Part shown: positions 24,785 to 34,005 of the stretch, piece by piece
Layout of the letters: each line of letters begins with the position of its first letter
How positions within the stretch are numbered: position 1 is the first letter of the stretch
Assembly: GCA_904399395.1 (NCBI GenBank)
Contig: CAJFPJ010000074.1
Location: 1-35,613, forward strand
Source of the DNA: an uncultured Clostridia bacterium
Lineage (GTDB): Bacteria > Bacillota > Clostridia > Oscillospirales > Acutalibacteraceae
Length of the DNA: 35,613 bases
Reading direction: 5' to 3'
Made by a program: the position numbers and the translations under genes
The notes under the pieces: model-generated
Told to the model about the DNA's origin: nothing
Seen by the model: the letters and a program-made list of their open reading frames with translations, nothing else
Database searches by the model: none

Positions 24785-26452
24785 TTAGGCTTCCGCATTT
24801 TCTGCGAACGCCGGATAGGCAAGAACGGGCTTGTGCTTCGTATTCTCCATGGAAAATGCGATATTGGTGGCATGGTCTGCAATACGCTCCAGATTGGTGA
24901 GGGCATCTGTATAAACAGAACCCGCCAGCGCCGTGCAAAGCCCCTGATTCAGTCGCTCTATGTGCTTCTCCTTCAGGCGATCCGTCTCGTTGTCGATCAC
25001 TTCTTCTGTAGCATTCACATTGAAGGCCAGCTGGGTATCGCCGCTTCCTTTGAGGAACAGCTGCATGGAATCTTCCAGAATCTGGAGAACCAGCTCTCTC
25101 ATACGATCCAATTCCTCCAAGGCCGCTTCACTGAGAGAAGCCTTCCCGCCGATAATGATCTCCGCTTCCTCACCTATATTCTCGCTGTGGTCACCGATCC
25201 GCTCGTAATCCGACACCACATGGAAAAGGGCGTTGATCACCTTTCGGTCGTTTTCCTCCAACTCCAGGGCATTGATCTTCACCAAATATTCTGTAATATT
25301 CTGGTTCAGGAAATTGATGATCCCTTCGTTCTCCTTCAGCTCTTGCACCTTGGATTCATCTTTGGTGAAAAGGGCATCCATAGCGTTCTGGAAATTCGTT
25401 TCCGCCAGATGCGCCATTCGCTCCACCTCTTTGATCACCTGTGTGACAGCGATAGGAGGCGTGCTCAGAATACGAGGATCCAGGAAGGAAAGGCTCATAG
25501 CCTCGCGCTTACTATCTTCACCCGGCACCATGCGGCAGGCCAGTTTTACCAGCACATTGCTCATGGGCAGAAGGATGGAGGTCATAACCACATTAAAGAT
25601 AATATGAATAAGGGAAATCTGCATGACCACATTTCCCGGGGCAAGAGCTTCTATCCAGCTCACAATGGGCAGGCACAAGGTCAGAATCGTGAAAAGAATA
25701 GCACCAATTATATTGAAAAGCAAATGAACCATAGCTGTCCGCTTTGCTGTCTTGGTGGTGCCGATACATGAGAGCAGAGCTGTCACACAGGTGCCGATAT
25801 TCTGGCCATAGATCACAAAGATAGCGGAATCCAGCCCGATAGCGCCGCTGAGCGCCAAAGCTTGCAGAACCCCCACTGAGGCGGAAGAACTCTGGATAAT
25901 GGCGGTGAATACCAAACCCACCAGAAGACCCAGAATCGGATTTCTCAGCTGGACAATAGCGTTTCTGAAAAATTCCGACTCGCTTAAAGGCTCCATAGAG
26001 GAACTCATAACAGACATTCCATAGAACAATACGCCGAAGCCTGTGATAATCTGCCCCACATGGCGCCGATTCACCTTTTTGCTGAACTGCATGAGAATCA
26101 CGCCCAGAAAAATTGCCAGAGGCGCCAGCGCATTGAGCTTGATAGCAATCAGAAAACTTGTCACAGTGGTTCCGATGTTGGCGCCCATAATCACGCCCAC
26201 AGCCTGCGCCAGATTCATGATCCCGGCGTTCACAAAGCCTACCACCATAACGGTTGTGGCAGAAGAGCTCTGGATCACAGCCGTAACCAGGAGACCAACC
26301 AGTGCACCCATATACTTATTGGTCGTCAGCCGTTCCACAAGACTTTTCAGCCTGGAACCAGCTGTGAGTTCGAGGCCATCCCCCATCAGCTTCATGCCGA
26401 AAAGGAAAAATCCTAATCCACATAGAAGCATCATCCCATTTTCCAGTGTCAT
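24785..26452 (-). CDS. Na/Pi cotransporter family protein with PhoU-like domain
   Basis: The 555-aa product has two repeats of the NaPi-II-type motif (VIQSSSATTVMVVGF near residue 65-80 and IIQSSSASVGVLQA near 190-205), each in a membrane domain, with about eight to ten helices up to residue 320. A cytoplasmic PhoU-like helical domain follows (about 345-540). Such proteins are thought to import phosphate with Na+, with the PhoU-like tail in a regulatory role. The ATG at 26452 follows GGAGGG; an upstream TTG in frame has no site. It reads away from the DUF3810 gene, with an AT-rich gap of about 350 bases between them that holds a promoter for DUF3810. Confidence 0.94.
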   Translation of the reverse strand: MTLENGMMLLCGLGFFLFGMKLMGDGLELTAGSRLKSLVERLTTNKYMGALVGLLVTAVIQSSSATTVMVVGFVNAGIMNLAQAVGVIMGANIGTTVTSFLIAIKLNALAPLAIFLGVILMQFSKKVNRRHVGQIITGFGVLFYGMSVMSSSMEPLSESEFFRNAIVQLRNPILGLLVGLVFTAIIQSSSASVGVLQALALSGAIGLDSAIFVIYGQNIGTCVTALLSCIGTTKTAKRTAMVHLLFNIIGAILFTILTLCLPIVSWIEALAPGNVVMQISLIHIIFNVVMTSILLPMSNVLVKLACRMVPGEDSKREAMSLSFLDPRILSTPPIAVTQVIKEVERMAHLAETNFQNAMDALFTKDESKVQELKENEGIINFLNQNITEYLVKINALELEENDRKVINALFHVVSDYERIGDHSENIGEEAEIIIGGKASLSEAALEELDRMRELVLQILEDSMQLFLKGSGDTQLAFNVNATEEVIDNETDRLKEKHIERLNQGLCTALAGSVYTDALTNLERIADHATNIAFSMENTKHKPVLAYPAFAENAEA

Positions 26453-26705
26453 ACGAACCCTCCAATAATCAATAATCCTTAGCAAATATTCAATTTATAT
26501 CAAACTCTCAAATATTTCTGCTTCTGAATGAATTTGAGACGTTATTTTCATAATATTCTATTTGTAGATCCTTTGTATTCTAATTTGACAAAATAACTTT
26601 AATTGTACAAATAAAAATTTCTAATCATATTAACTCATTTTTGTTTAGTAAAATCTCACATTGTGATCCTACTCTATATTCATCATCCACCTCTGCCACC
26701 TGCTG

Positions 26706-26734
26706 TTTTCATTTTTCTGAAAACATGCTACAAT
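26706..26734 (+). promoter_or_regulatory. Likely promoter for the DUF3810 gene
   Basis: TTTTCA (26706-26711) and TACAAT (26729-26734) are 17 bases apart, with a TGC extended -10. It lies in the AT-rich divergent gap; a TCACATTGTGA palindrome sits upstream (about 26657). Confidence 0.6.
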
Positions 26735-26802
26735 ATTTAATATTATCTATCGATTTTACCAGTGGGAGCAGTTACGACTGCGCCTATAAAGGAGGGCAAT
26801 AT

Positions 26803-27900
26803 ATGCGATCCCTGCTGTCTCTCAAGCGCCTGTGGATCCTTCTGGCACTGCCAGCGGCAATTCTGCTGCTTCTGGCTGCCGGAAATTCTGATTTCGCCGA
26901 ATGGTATGCCTTACATCCCTATGCGTTTCTCTCCAAGGTTGGAAATGCCGTTACGGGCATTTTTCCCTTTTCTCTGGCAGAAATACTTGTGATTCTTTTT
27001 CTTATTGGTGTTCCCGTCGCTCTCATATGGTTCCTGATTCATTTCTTCCGCTCCAAAGGGAGAAGAGGCGTCGTTCTTGGGAAGGGGCTCCTCAACCTCC
27101 TCTGTTTGGCAAGCGTTCTGCTGCTTCTCTTTACCCTCAATTGCGGAATCAATTATAACCGGCACACCTTCGCGGAAACCTGTGGGCTGGAACTGCGCCC
27201 TTCCTCCACAAAAGAGCTCACGGATCTTTCCCACCATCTGGCGGAAAAACTCAATGAGCTGCGCCCCTTAGTAAAAGAAGATGAAAACGGCGTGATGATC
27301 TCCTCTTTCTCTTCTCTCCAAGAGCAAGGGGCTGCCGCCCGGGAAGCCTTCAACACCCTACATGAGGAATACCCCCTTCTCTCCCCAGGCTACAGCGACC
27401 CAAAGGCTGTGATGAACTCCAGAGTCATGTCCTGGTTCCATATTACCGGGGTGTATTTCCCCTTCACCTTTGAGGCCAACGTAAACGTGGATGTTCCCTC
27501 CTATTCCATCCCCGCTACCATGTGCCACGAACTCTCTCATTTGCGGGGCTTCATGCGGGAAGACGAGGCGAATTTCATTGGATATCTGGCCTGCTGCCGC
27601 AGCAGCAGCCCGGATTTTCAGTATTCCGGCTATATGCTAGCCTTTGTTTACGCCAACAACGCCCTCTACTCTGCAGACGGTGAAGCGGCCTCCGCCGTGT
27701 ATAGTGAGCTCTCAGAAGGTGTCCAGCGGGACTACGCCGCCAATACAACTTACTGGAAGCAGTTTGAAGGCCCCATGAAGGAAATTTCCAACTCTGTAAA
27801 CAACACCTATCTGAAGGCAAACGGCCAGGAGGACGGTGTGAAGAGCTATGGCCGCATGGTGGATCTGCTGCTGGCGGAATACCGCAGCCAGACAGAGTAA
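26803..27900 (+). CDS. DUF3810 membrane protein, metalloprotease-like
   Basis: The 365-aa product has three N-terminal membrane helices (residues about 10-28, 55-80, 98-115) and a large extracellular domain. That domain contains HELSH followed by RGFMREDEANF, the HExxH plus downstream Glu pattern of zinc metallopeptidases; the family is DUF3810. The substrate is unknown, but a role in the cell envelope is plausible. The start at 26803 follows AAAGGAGGG. The gene stands alone, diverging from the Na/Pi transporter, and ends at terminators near 28184. Confidence 0.88.
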   Translation: MRSLLSLKRLWILLALPAAILLLLAAGNSDFAEWYALHPYAFLSKVGNAVTGIFPFSLAEILVILFLIGVPVALIWFLIHFFRSKGRRGVVLGKGLLNLLCLASVLLLLFTLNCGINYNRHTFAETCGLELRPSSTKELTDLSHHLAEKLNELRPLVKEDENGVMISSFSSLQEQGAAAREAFNTLHEEYPLLSPGYSDPKAVMNSRVMSWFHITGVYFPFTFEANVNVDVPSYSIPATMCHELSHLRGFMREDEANFIGYLACCRSSSPDFQYSGYMLAFVYANNALYSADGEAASAVYSELSEGVQRDYAANTTYWKQFEGPMKEISNSVNNTYLKANGQEDGVKSYGRMVDLLLAEYRSQTE

Positions 27901-27984
27901 CCCCACTGCAAAGCGGCATGACTCCAAATCTATTCGCTCATCCCCCATTACCCAACCCAATAGGAGACCTTTTACATAACCCCC

Positions 27985-28171
27985 CTTCTGTTTCTCTGCG
28001 GCCCCAATGGCATCGGGAAGACCACCATTGCAGGAGGAAATCCTGAAGAAGTTTCCCCACTCCGCCTATGTAGATTCAGACACATGCAGATGGATGGGGC
28101 GAAAATCGGATCCGAACCGCTCTGGAGGAATCCAGGAAAGCTTTTTCTCATATATCCCATCCCGTTTTTGA
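27985..28171 (+). pseudogene. P-loop kinase remnant
   Basis: One frame gives LLFLCGPNGIGKTTIA, a clear Walker A. After a frame break near 28025 the next frame gives EEILKKFPHSAYVDSDTCRWM, the natural continuation in small AAA/adenylate-kinase-like proteins of Clostridia. The rest of the protein is missing and there is no start or ribosome site, so this is a decayed 5' fragment of a small nucleotide kinase or ATPase gene. Confidence 0.75.
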
Positions 28172-28183
28172 TATAGCTTCCCT

Positions 28184-28214
28184 CTCCGCTGCCGCTTCGG
28201 CAGCGGAGCTTTTC
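28184..28214 (+). terminator. Terminator after the kinase remnant
   Basis: An 11-bp perfect stem (CTCCGCTGCCG with CGGCAGCGGAG, loop CTT) is followed by CTTTTCC. It would end transcripts from the DUF3810 gene. Confidence 0.8.
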
Positions 28215-28236
28215 CTCCAATCTGGTCTTACAACGG

Positions 28237-28277
28237 ACAACAGGCCCTCCGATTAAACGGAGAGCCTGTTGTTTTAC
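28237..28277. terminator. Terminator at the GH5 gene end
   Basis: ACAACAGGC pairs with GCCTGTTGT, and CTCCG with CGGAG inside, with one bulged base on each side, followed on the plus strand by TTTTACTAAAT. It lies between the converging DUF3810 and GH5 genes. Confidence 0.75.
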
Positions 28278-28298
28278 TAAATATACAGTTTTGAAAAC

Positions 28299-29456
28299 TT
28301 ACAGCATAGCGGCTTGGCGCAGCTGCTGCACCAGCTTATAGCAGAAAGCCTTTACTTCATCCAGGCTGGGATTTTTCTGCGCCCGGAAGCGGTTGATCTG
28401 CAAAGTGGGAGGCTCGTTCATGGGAACAAGCTCACAGCATTCCAACGTGTTGGCGCAGTATTCCGCGGCCTCTAAAATTTCTTCCACCGAATGAGAATGA
28501 GCCTTGAAAGCGTCTGTCCGATCCAACTGCAGAACGGTGAGCGCCTCCTCTATAGCCCGTTCGGCATGCCCCTCCTGATTGGGCTGCGCAGCCTTGTGGG
28601 TTTCTGGATCCCGATTCCGGTAGATTCCCAGAACCGCAGCCGGGACAGAGGGATCCCGCACGGTTCCATCCGGATAGAAGATACCGTGCACACATCCCCA
28701 GACGCCGTCGCCGATCATAAGATTGAAAAGATACCAGCCGGTATGATGCTCCCTGGCCTTCTCAAGAGCCATATCATAAGGGTTGGCCCGGCATAGGCAG
28801 CAAAGCTCCGTGTTCAGAATGGGCTTTCCTGTCTTTTCAGAAAGAGCTTCCATGGCTTTGTAGCTTTCTTCCACCCGGGCGCGGGTTCCCTTATAATCAT
28901 GGAAAGAGAGCACATCCACACAGCCGGCAGTAGGTTCCACATCCATGGGAACAGTGTGCCCCAGCGTGATGGCGTTCACCGGATCCAGCGAACGGACAAA
29001 CTCGCAGAAATGGCGGCAAAAATCCCACAGCTTCTCCAAGCGAGCCGGCCGTTCCTCCCTGGGAGACTTATGAATAAAATCATTGCAGGAGGGTTCGTTC
29101 ATCACATCCCACATAATAAGGCCCGGTTCATCCTTCAACGCCTCTACCACAGCTGCGGCATATACCTCCCCGCGGGGGTAGAATTCCTTCTCCAAGGTAA
29201 ATTCCTTGAGCATATTGCCGTTAAACAGAATCGGCATCACGCTCACACCCATCTCCCAGCAGGTGCGGACGAACCGGATAAGTCCCTCCACATATCCCTT
29301 GGGATCTTCTTCATACTTTTCAAAGGAAAGCCAAACTCTGGTGGAATTCAGATCCAGCTTTTTTGCATACCCCAACTCCCGGCGCAGGCGGACGTCATCC
29401 GTATCCACATGATGACAGAAGCCTCGGATATGGCTGTAATCGGTCAGCGGTTTCAT
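28299..29456 (-). CDS. GH5-like glycoside hydrolase (cellulase superfamily)
   Basis: The 385-aa product is a single (beta/alpha)8-barrel. The likely acid/base is E121 in MWDVMNEP, the nucleophile E217 in LNTELCC, and H186 in LSFHDYKG fits the conserved His of the clan A fold. The first strand region (HIRGFCHHV) is typical of a GH5-like group found in gut Clostridia. There is no signal peptide, so imported oligosaccharides, perhaps manno- or gluco-configured, are likely substrates; this is not resolved. The C-terminal region (about 300-385) is a small helical extension. The start follows AAAAGGAGG at 29456; upstream in-frame codons have no site. Confidence 0.87.
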   Translation of the reverse strand: MKPLTDYSHIRGFCHHVDTDDVRLRRELGYAKKLDLNSTRVWLSFEKYEEDPKGYVEGLIRFVRTCWEMGVSVMPILFNGNMLKEFTLEKEFYPRGEVYAAAVVEALKDEPGLIMWDVMNEPSCNDFIHKSPREERPARLEKLWDFCRHFCEFVRSLDPVNAITLGHTVPMDVEPTAGCVDVLSFHDYKGTRARVEESYKAMEALSEKTGKPILNTELCCLCRANPYDMALEKAREHHTGWYLFNLMIGDGVWGCVHGIFYPDGTVRDPSVPAAVLGIYRNRDPETHKAAQPNQEGHAERAIEEALTVLQLDRTDAFKAHSHSVEEILEAAEYCANTLECCELVPMNEPPTLQINRFRAQKNPSLDEVKAFCYKLVQQLRQAAML

Positions 29457-29735
29457 TTTCAATTTCCTCCTTTTCAATCCATACAGAGCATATCTCTCTG
29501 CTCTCCGCAAAGGGCCGGACTTTTCCAAGCCCGGCTTCAGTATACTCCCCGCCGCCTGGATATACAATATAAAAATTTTGTTATTATTGAAAAATATTTG
29601 GCAGTTCACTCTGTAGATCGAATACTTTCCCTACCGGTTGGAAAACACCGTGCAAAACGAAGGTTACGCAGTCTGTTCTATCCTGGCCAGGACGATGACT
29701 GCCTTCGTTTTGAGAAGCCTTTCACTCCTAACCTA

Positions 29736-29775
29736 AAAGGGAGCTGTGCCCATGGTAGCGGACACAGCTCTCTTT
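29736..29775 (-). terminator. Terminator after the polysaccharide deacetylase gene
   Basis: A 13-bp stem with one G-T pair joins AAAGAGAGCTGTG and CACAGCTCCCTTT on the minus strand, followed by TAGG. It lies about 80 bases past the deacetylase stop. Confidence 0.75.
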
Positions 29776-29855
29776 CTATACTATAGAGGAGGTATGGGTA
29801 TATGCTTCTTAACAGCATGCATTCCTTATCAGAGAAATCCCATAGTTTGCAAGAG

Positions 29856-31115
29856 TCACCCCGGGATGCGGAACTGAACCGGTTCCACTGTATTATCCAG
29901 AACATCAAACCGATAGCCCATCCTTTGAAGTTCCTCGATGATTTGGGGCAGAATTTCCAAGGTGGTTCGCTTAGCGTTGGTATTATGCATCAAAACGATC
30001 GCTTTCTCTTTTCCCTTGACCCCCTGAATCACATTGGCATAGATCCGCTGCGTGGGGATATTGTTCCCCGTGGCGTCCTGCGAATCCACGTTCCAATCGT
30101 AATAGGTGTAGCCACGGCGCTCCATTTCCTTAATAATTCCCTTGGCGGTCTTCTTATTAAAGCTGTTGATGCTGCCCCCTGCAAAACGGAAGATTGTGGG
30201 CTCCACACCTGTAACCGAATAGATGTAATCCCGTTCTTTTTTGAAATCCTTCAGGAAGGCATCGGTAGACTGGTAAATGGTGTGAAAATCATGGGTATAG
30301 GAGTGAACAGCCAAAACATGGCCACGACGAACCGTCTCCTTCATAGCCTTTTCAGCGGTTTCCGACCGGATCCCCACATCGAAAAACGTAGCCTTGACTC
30401 CATATCTATCCAACACATCCAAAAGCGGAAGGGTATAATCGGACGGGCCGTCATCAAAGGTCAGATACACCACTTTATCCCCTTTCTGATGGGGCGTGTA
30501 GGATGGCTTTTCCACATACAACTGTGGGTAAGGGTCTCCCCTCTCCCCCTTGTTCCCCTTATCTCCGAAAGAAGAAGTATCCGGCTTTTCTGTAGAAGAG
30601 GCTTCCGGCTCCTTAGAGACCGAGGAAGAACCCCCATTGCTTTTGGAAGAAGAACTCTCTGTGTTCCCTCCTTGCTCCGGCTTTGAAGTAGTGCTCTGGC
30701 TCTCTTTCCCCTCTGAAGAAGAACCAAGTTCTTTTCCTTGGGAGGAAGCGCTATTTTCCTTGGAGTTCTGACCGGATATATTACTGCTGGCGGCGGGCAA
30801 AGAAACCTGAGAACTGCTTTTTCCAGAGGACATGGAGAGAGAAGCAGTCAGAGTGCTAGAGGATGTAGTCGGAAGACCTTCTGAAAAGCTCCCTCTCAAG
30901 ACTAGCCCGAAGGCCAAAAGGACGGCCGCCGCCGAAAGGACCATGGACAGGGAACGAAACAGCAGAGGGTTAGGGCCCCGCCGTTTTGGAGGGCGTTTCG
31001 GTCCCGTAGCCCTTTTGCGGCCGGAAGAAACGCTTTTTCTGCTGCCCTCCCGTGTATAAGCATCAGCACGCTGGTTCACATCTATGTAAAAATCAAGGTT
31101 TCGTTTCTCACTCAT
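29856..31115 (-). CDS. Membrane-anchored polysaccharide deacetylase (NodB family)
   Basis: The 419-aa product has a basic cytoplasmic head, one membrane anchor (residues about 55-75), a long Ser/Thr/Lys/Glu-rich linker (about 80-190), then a NodB domain outside the cell. Catalytic motifs are TFDDGPSD (about residue 220), HSYTH (metal-binding His pair), RFAGGS, and a C-terminal LMHNT. Such enzymes remove acetyl groups from peptidoglycan or other wall sugars. The start at 31115 follows GGGGTGG; a GTG nine bases upstream is possible but has no site. It stands alone next to the SRP RNA promoter region, read in the opposite direction. Confidence 0.93.
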   Translation of the reverse strand: MSEKRNLDFYIDVNQRADAYTREGSRKSVSSGRKRATGPKRPPKRRGPNPLLFRSLSMVLSAAAVLLAFGLVLRGSFSEGLPTTSSSTLTASLSMSSGKSSSQVSLPAASSNISGQNSKENSASSQGKELGSSSEGKESQSTTSKPEQGGNTESSSSKSNGGSSSVSKEPEASSTEKPDTSSFGDKGNKGERGDPYPQLYVEKPSYTPHQKGDKVVYLTFDDGPSDYTLPLLDVLDRYGVKATFFDVGIRSETAEKAMKETVRRGHVLAVHSYTHDFHTIYQSTDAFLKDFKKERDYIYSVTGVEPTIFRFAGGSINSFNKKTAKGIIKEMERRGYTYYDWNVDSQDATGNNIPTQRIYANVIQGVKGKEKAIVLMHNTNAKRTTLEILPQIIEELQRMGYRFDVLDNTVEPVQFRIPG

Positions 31116-31260
31116 TTCAACCACCCCGTACTTTGTCTTTCTTCGACGCCGGCACCTTGATTTCAGCCGGAAGATACTTTAAAATTTTTAAGTACCTTCC
31201 CCGTATTCCGAATTCCGACGTCCTTCGACATCTTCAGTATATCCTCTGAAGAGATTGAAG

Positions 31261-31305
31261 TACAGTTACTTTTCTGTAATGGACAGTTAAGAAACTGTAA
31301 CTGTA
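31261..31305. repeat. Nested ACAGTT inverted repeats
   Basis: TACAGTTAC (31261-31269) is the reverse complement of GTAACTGTA (31297-31305). Between them, ACAGTT (31283-31288) and AACTGT (31293-31298) form a second inverted pair around AAGA. So there are four ACAGTT half-sites, two in each direction, in 45 bases. A T-run follows at 31314-31321. The stretch lies in the divergent gap between the deacetylase and SRP RNA genes and could be an operator or a terminator-like structure. Nothing else is visible in 31116-31489. Confidence 0.55.
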
Positions 31306-31489
31306 ACCGAGGGCTTTTTTTGAAACTTTTTTCCTGTTTTCTGCATCTCCTGATTTCCGGAAATCAACAAAAAACATACCCAACTGGCATCATCGGAAGA
31401 TTTCTGTCTTTAAAAATGGTATATTGGGGGGTGCCCCAGAATGAACGTCCAAAGGCGAATCTCTTCCCGCAAAAAATTCTGGTATACGC

Positions 31490-31518
31490 TTGTCAAACGC
31501 TTGGGAATCGTATATAAT
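31490..31518 (+). promoter_or_regulatory. SRP RNA promoter
   Basis: TTGTCA (31490-31495) and TATAAT (31513-31518) are 17 bases apart, about 20 bases before the 5' end of the SRP RNA stem. Confidence 0.85.
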
Positions 31519-31535
31519 AAAGAAGTTACGTAAAG

Positions 31536-31723
31536 AAAAACAAGGCAGAAACGCATACATCAGGATATGCAGGCGGGCGGGCTCTGTGCGGCGGAGCGCC
31601 GTGAACCATGTCAGGCGGGGAACCGAGCAGCATTAAGCGGTTTTCTCTGTGCGATGCAGGTTGTCTGTTCGTCTGCATATCCAGGTGTATGACAGCCGCG
31701 GTGCGGTCTGTCTTGTTTTTTTT
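31536..31723 (+). ncRNA. ffs: SRP RNA (4.5S/scRNA-type)
   Basis: The region contains the universal apical loop of SRP RNA, CCATGTCAGGCGGGGAACCGAGCAGCA (about 31606-31632, split here by position). The flanking halves pair over a long hairpin, ending in ACAAGGCAGA (31540-31549) against TCTGTCTTGT, followed by a T-run. At about 180 nt it is shorter than the roughly 270-nt Bacillus form, so the Alu-like domain is probably reduced. Its place just before dnaX is typical of Firmicutes. Confidence 0.92.
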
Positions 31724-31829
31724 GCCTGGATTCCAAAAAACTGAGAATTGAATTGCAGAGATAACTCTGCCTATTCAGCCTATCAAGATAGAAAACGAAA
31801 ATGGATGCAGCAGAGAGGCTGTGAGAAAA

Positions 31830-33554
31830 ATGTATCAGGTATTATACCGGAAATGGAGGCCCAAAACCTTTTCAGAGGTCGTGGGTCAGCCTCAGGTGAC
31901 TGTCACCTTGCAGCATGAGTTGGAAGCGGGGCGTATTGCCCATGCGTATTTGTTTACCGGTTCCCGCGGGACGGGTAAAACCACCTGCGCCCGAATCCTT
32001 GCTAAGGCCGTGAACTGCCTGCGCCCAAAAAACGGGGATCCCTGTGGTTCCTGTGAAATCTGCCAGGGTATTGACAACGGCTCCGTTATGGATGTGGTGG
32101 AAATCGATGCCGCCAGCAACAACGGTGTGGACAGCATCCGCACCCTTCGGGAAGAGGCAGGCTTCACACCGGCCGCAGCCCGATACAGGGTGTATATCAT
32201 CGATGAGGTGCACATGCTCTCTACGGGGGCCTTCAACGCTCTTCTAAAGACGCTGGAGGAACCTCCCGCCCACGTGATTTTCATTTTGGGGACCACTGAG
32301 GTCCATAAGATTCCCGCCACTATTCTTTCCCGGTGCCAGCGGTTCGATTTCCGCCGGATCCCGCCGGAAGAAATAGCCAAACAGCTTTCCTTTGTAGCAG
32401 AGGAAGAGGGAGCTCATCTGGATGAGGAAGCAGCCCTTCTTTTGGCCCGCCTGGCAGACGGCGCCATGCGTGATGCCTATTCTCTTCTGGACCAGTGTCT
32501 GGGCCGGGAAAAGGAAATCACCGTTTCTGTGGTGACGGAAGCCACCGGCATGGTGGGGAAAGATCATCTCTTCTCATTGGCTCAAGCTGTGGAACAGCGG
32601 GATTCCGCCGCCGCTTTGGAGCAGATCGATCACCTGTATTCCGGCTCCAAAGACATGGCCCGGCTCTGCGAAGAGCTTTCTTCCCATTACCGCTCCTTGA
32701 TGCTGATTAAAACCATGCGGGATGCCCGCAATATACTGGCTGTTTCCGAGGAGGAATACACCCGGCTCACTCAGCAAGCCCTTAGAAGCCCCCTCCCGGT
32801 TATACTGCATGCCCTGAATCTTTTGCAGGAAGCTTTGGAACATATGAGCCGCGGAGCCGACCGGCGCATCGAAATGGAGATGACTCTTTTAAAGCTCTGT
32901 GCACCGGAGCTGGATTCCTCCATGGATGCGGTTATTCGCCGGATCGAGGCTTTGGAACGGGGGGCGCCCCGGGCTGCTATGCAGGCTGCACAATCTACAC
33001 AGGCTCCCGCGGAAAAATCGGCTTCTCCTGCAGAACCGCCCGCTCAAAAAGCGGAGGAAAAAGCAGTTTCTCTGCCGGAAATCCCGCTTGCTGTTCCCTC
33101 TGCGCCAACATCTGCGGCTTCAGTTTCTGCGGCTCCCCTGCCGGAAATTGCACCGGAAGAAAAGGCCGCTCCGGCCTCGAAAGCTTCTCCTGCAAAGCCC
33201 GCCTCTGCCGCTGAGCTCATGGCCAACGCTCGCAGACTTGCGGAATGGCCGGAGATTTTGCAAATTCTAAAAGAATATTCGGCGGCGATATCCGCCGCAT
33301 TTACCGGTTCCAGCGCCTATGTCAGCGGTGACTACGTTCTGATCGATGCGCCTAGGGAGATGGCCTTTGAGCTATTGCGGAAATCCTCCCAGCGGGATAA
33401 AATGCGGGATGTCATCCAGCAGGTCACCGGGAGAGTTTATAAACTGGGGCCGTATAAGCCCGTTTCTACCGTTGCAGCCCGGGAAGAAACAGATCCTCTG
33501 GCAGATTTGGCCGGCAAAGCCCGGGAAGCAGGGATCGAGGTCGTGCAAAAATAA
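31830..33554 (+). CDS. dnaX: DNA polymerase III subunit gamma/tau
   Basis: The 574-aa product starts MYQVLYRKWRPKTFSEVVGQ, the standard DnaX N-terminus. Walker A is FTGSRGTGKTT (about 43-53), a zinc-binding C-x8-C-x2-C-x2-C pattern follows (NCL...GDPCGSCEIC), then the Walker B-like VYIIDEVHML and sensor regions. Residues about 370-470 form an Ala/Pro/Glu-rich linker, followed by a C-terminal domain. It is the clamp-loader ATPase that loads the sliding clamp. The ATG at 31830 is preferred over a GTG nine bases upstream because it gives the family's normal start, although the ribosome site (GAGAGG) is about 12 bases away. I see no A-AAA-AAG slippery heptamer in frame, so only one product is expected. 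Confidence 0.98.
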   Translation: MYQVLYRKWRPKTFSEVVGQPQVTVTLQHELEAGRIAHAYLFTGSRGTGKTTCARILAKAVNCLRPKNGDPCGSCEICQGIDNGSVMDVVEIDAASNNGVDSIRTLREEAGFTPAAARYRVYIIDEVHMLSTGAFNALLKTLEEPPAHVIFILGTTEVHKIPATILSRCQRFDFRRIPPEEIAKQLSFVAEEEGAHLDEEAALLLARLADGAMRDAYSLLDQCLGREKEITVSVVTEATGMVGKDHLFSLAQAVEQRDSAAALEQIDHLYSGSKDMARLCEELSSHYRSLMLIKTMRDARNILAVSEEEYTRLTQQALRSPLPVILHALNLLQEALEHMSRGADRRIEMEMTLLKLCAPELDSSMDAVIRRIEALERGAPRAAMQAAQSTQAPAEKSASPAEPPAQKAEEKAVSLPEIPLAVPSAPTSAASVSAAPLPEIAPEEKAAPASKASPAKPASAAELMANARRLAEWPEILQILKEYSAAISAAFTGSSAYVSGDYVLIDAPREMAFELLRKSSQRDKMRDVIQQVTGRVYKLGPYKPVSTVAAREETDPLADLAGKAREAGIEVVQK

Positions 33555-33653
33555 GCTGGCCCACAGAAACGTCCAGAAAACCGTCCGTGCTCTGCGCGGT
33601 GGGATTCTCAATATAATAAAGCAAAAAGGACCTATAACACAGGAGGAATTACT

Positions 33654-34004
33654 ATGAAAGCAAGATTGCCTCAGGGATACGGTGGCGGTGGAGCCGCCAA
33701 TCTGCAGCAGCTGGCTAGGCAGGCACAGAAACTGCAGGAGGAAATGGATAAGGCCACGGCTGAGCTGGAGGAAAAGGAATATAGCGCCACCTCAGGCGGA
33801 GACGCGGTAAAGGCTGTCGTCACCGGAAAGATGGAGGTCAAATCCATTGAACTTAAGCCCGAAGTGGTGGATCCGGAGGATACGGAAATGCTCAGCGACC
33901 TGGTGATCGCTGCTGTGAACGAGGCTCTCCGCGCGGCGGCAGCCGACAAGGAAGAGCGCATGGAAAAGCTTTCCGGCGGGCTGAATGTGCCCGGTATGTT
34001 CTGA
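33654..34004 (+). CDS. YbaB/EbfC family nucleoid-associated protein
   Basis: The 116-aa product has the family core: an N-terminal Gly-rich tail, the helix [18 protein letters not shown] (about 18-35), then [21 protein letters not shown] and the C-terminal [11 protein letters not shown]. It binds DNA as a dimer and lies between dnaX and recR in many bacteria. The ATG follows AGGAGG, and its stop is one base before the recR start, so the two are translated together. Confidence 0.97.
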   Translation: MKARLPQGYGGGGAANLQQLARQAQKLQEEMDKATAELEEKEYSATSGGDAVKAVVTGKMEVKSIELKPEVVDPEDTEMLSDLVIAAVNEALRAAAADKEERMEKLSGGLNVPGMF

Positions 34005-34005
34005 T

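Noticed and set aside
29802-30686. 294-aa plus-strand ORF with a good AGAGGAGG site
   Set aside because: It is antisense to the polysaccharide deacetylase and its sequence mirrors that gene. The ribosome site is striking but probably accidental, as the rest has no protein-like pattern.
32995-33195. A possible dnaX frameshift site as in E. coli
   Set aside because: The linker has A-rich stretches such as GAGGAAAAAGC, but no in-frame A-AAA-AAG heptamer with a following stem.
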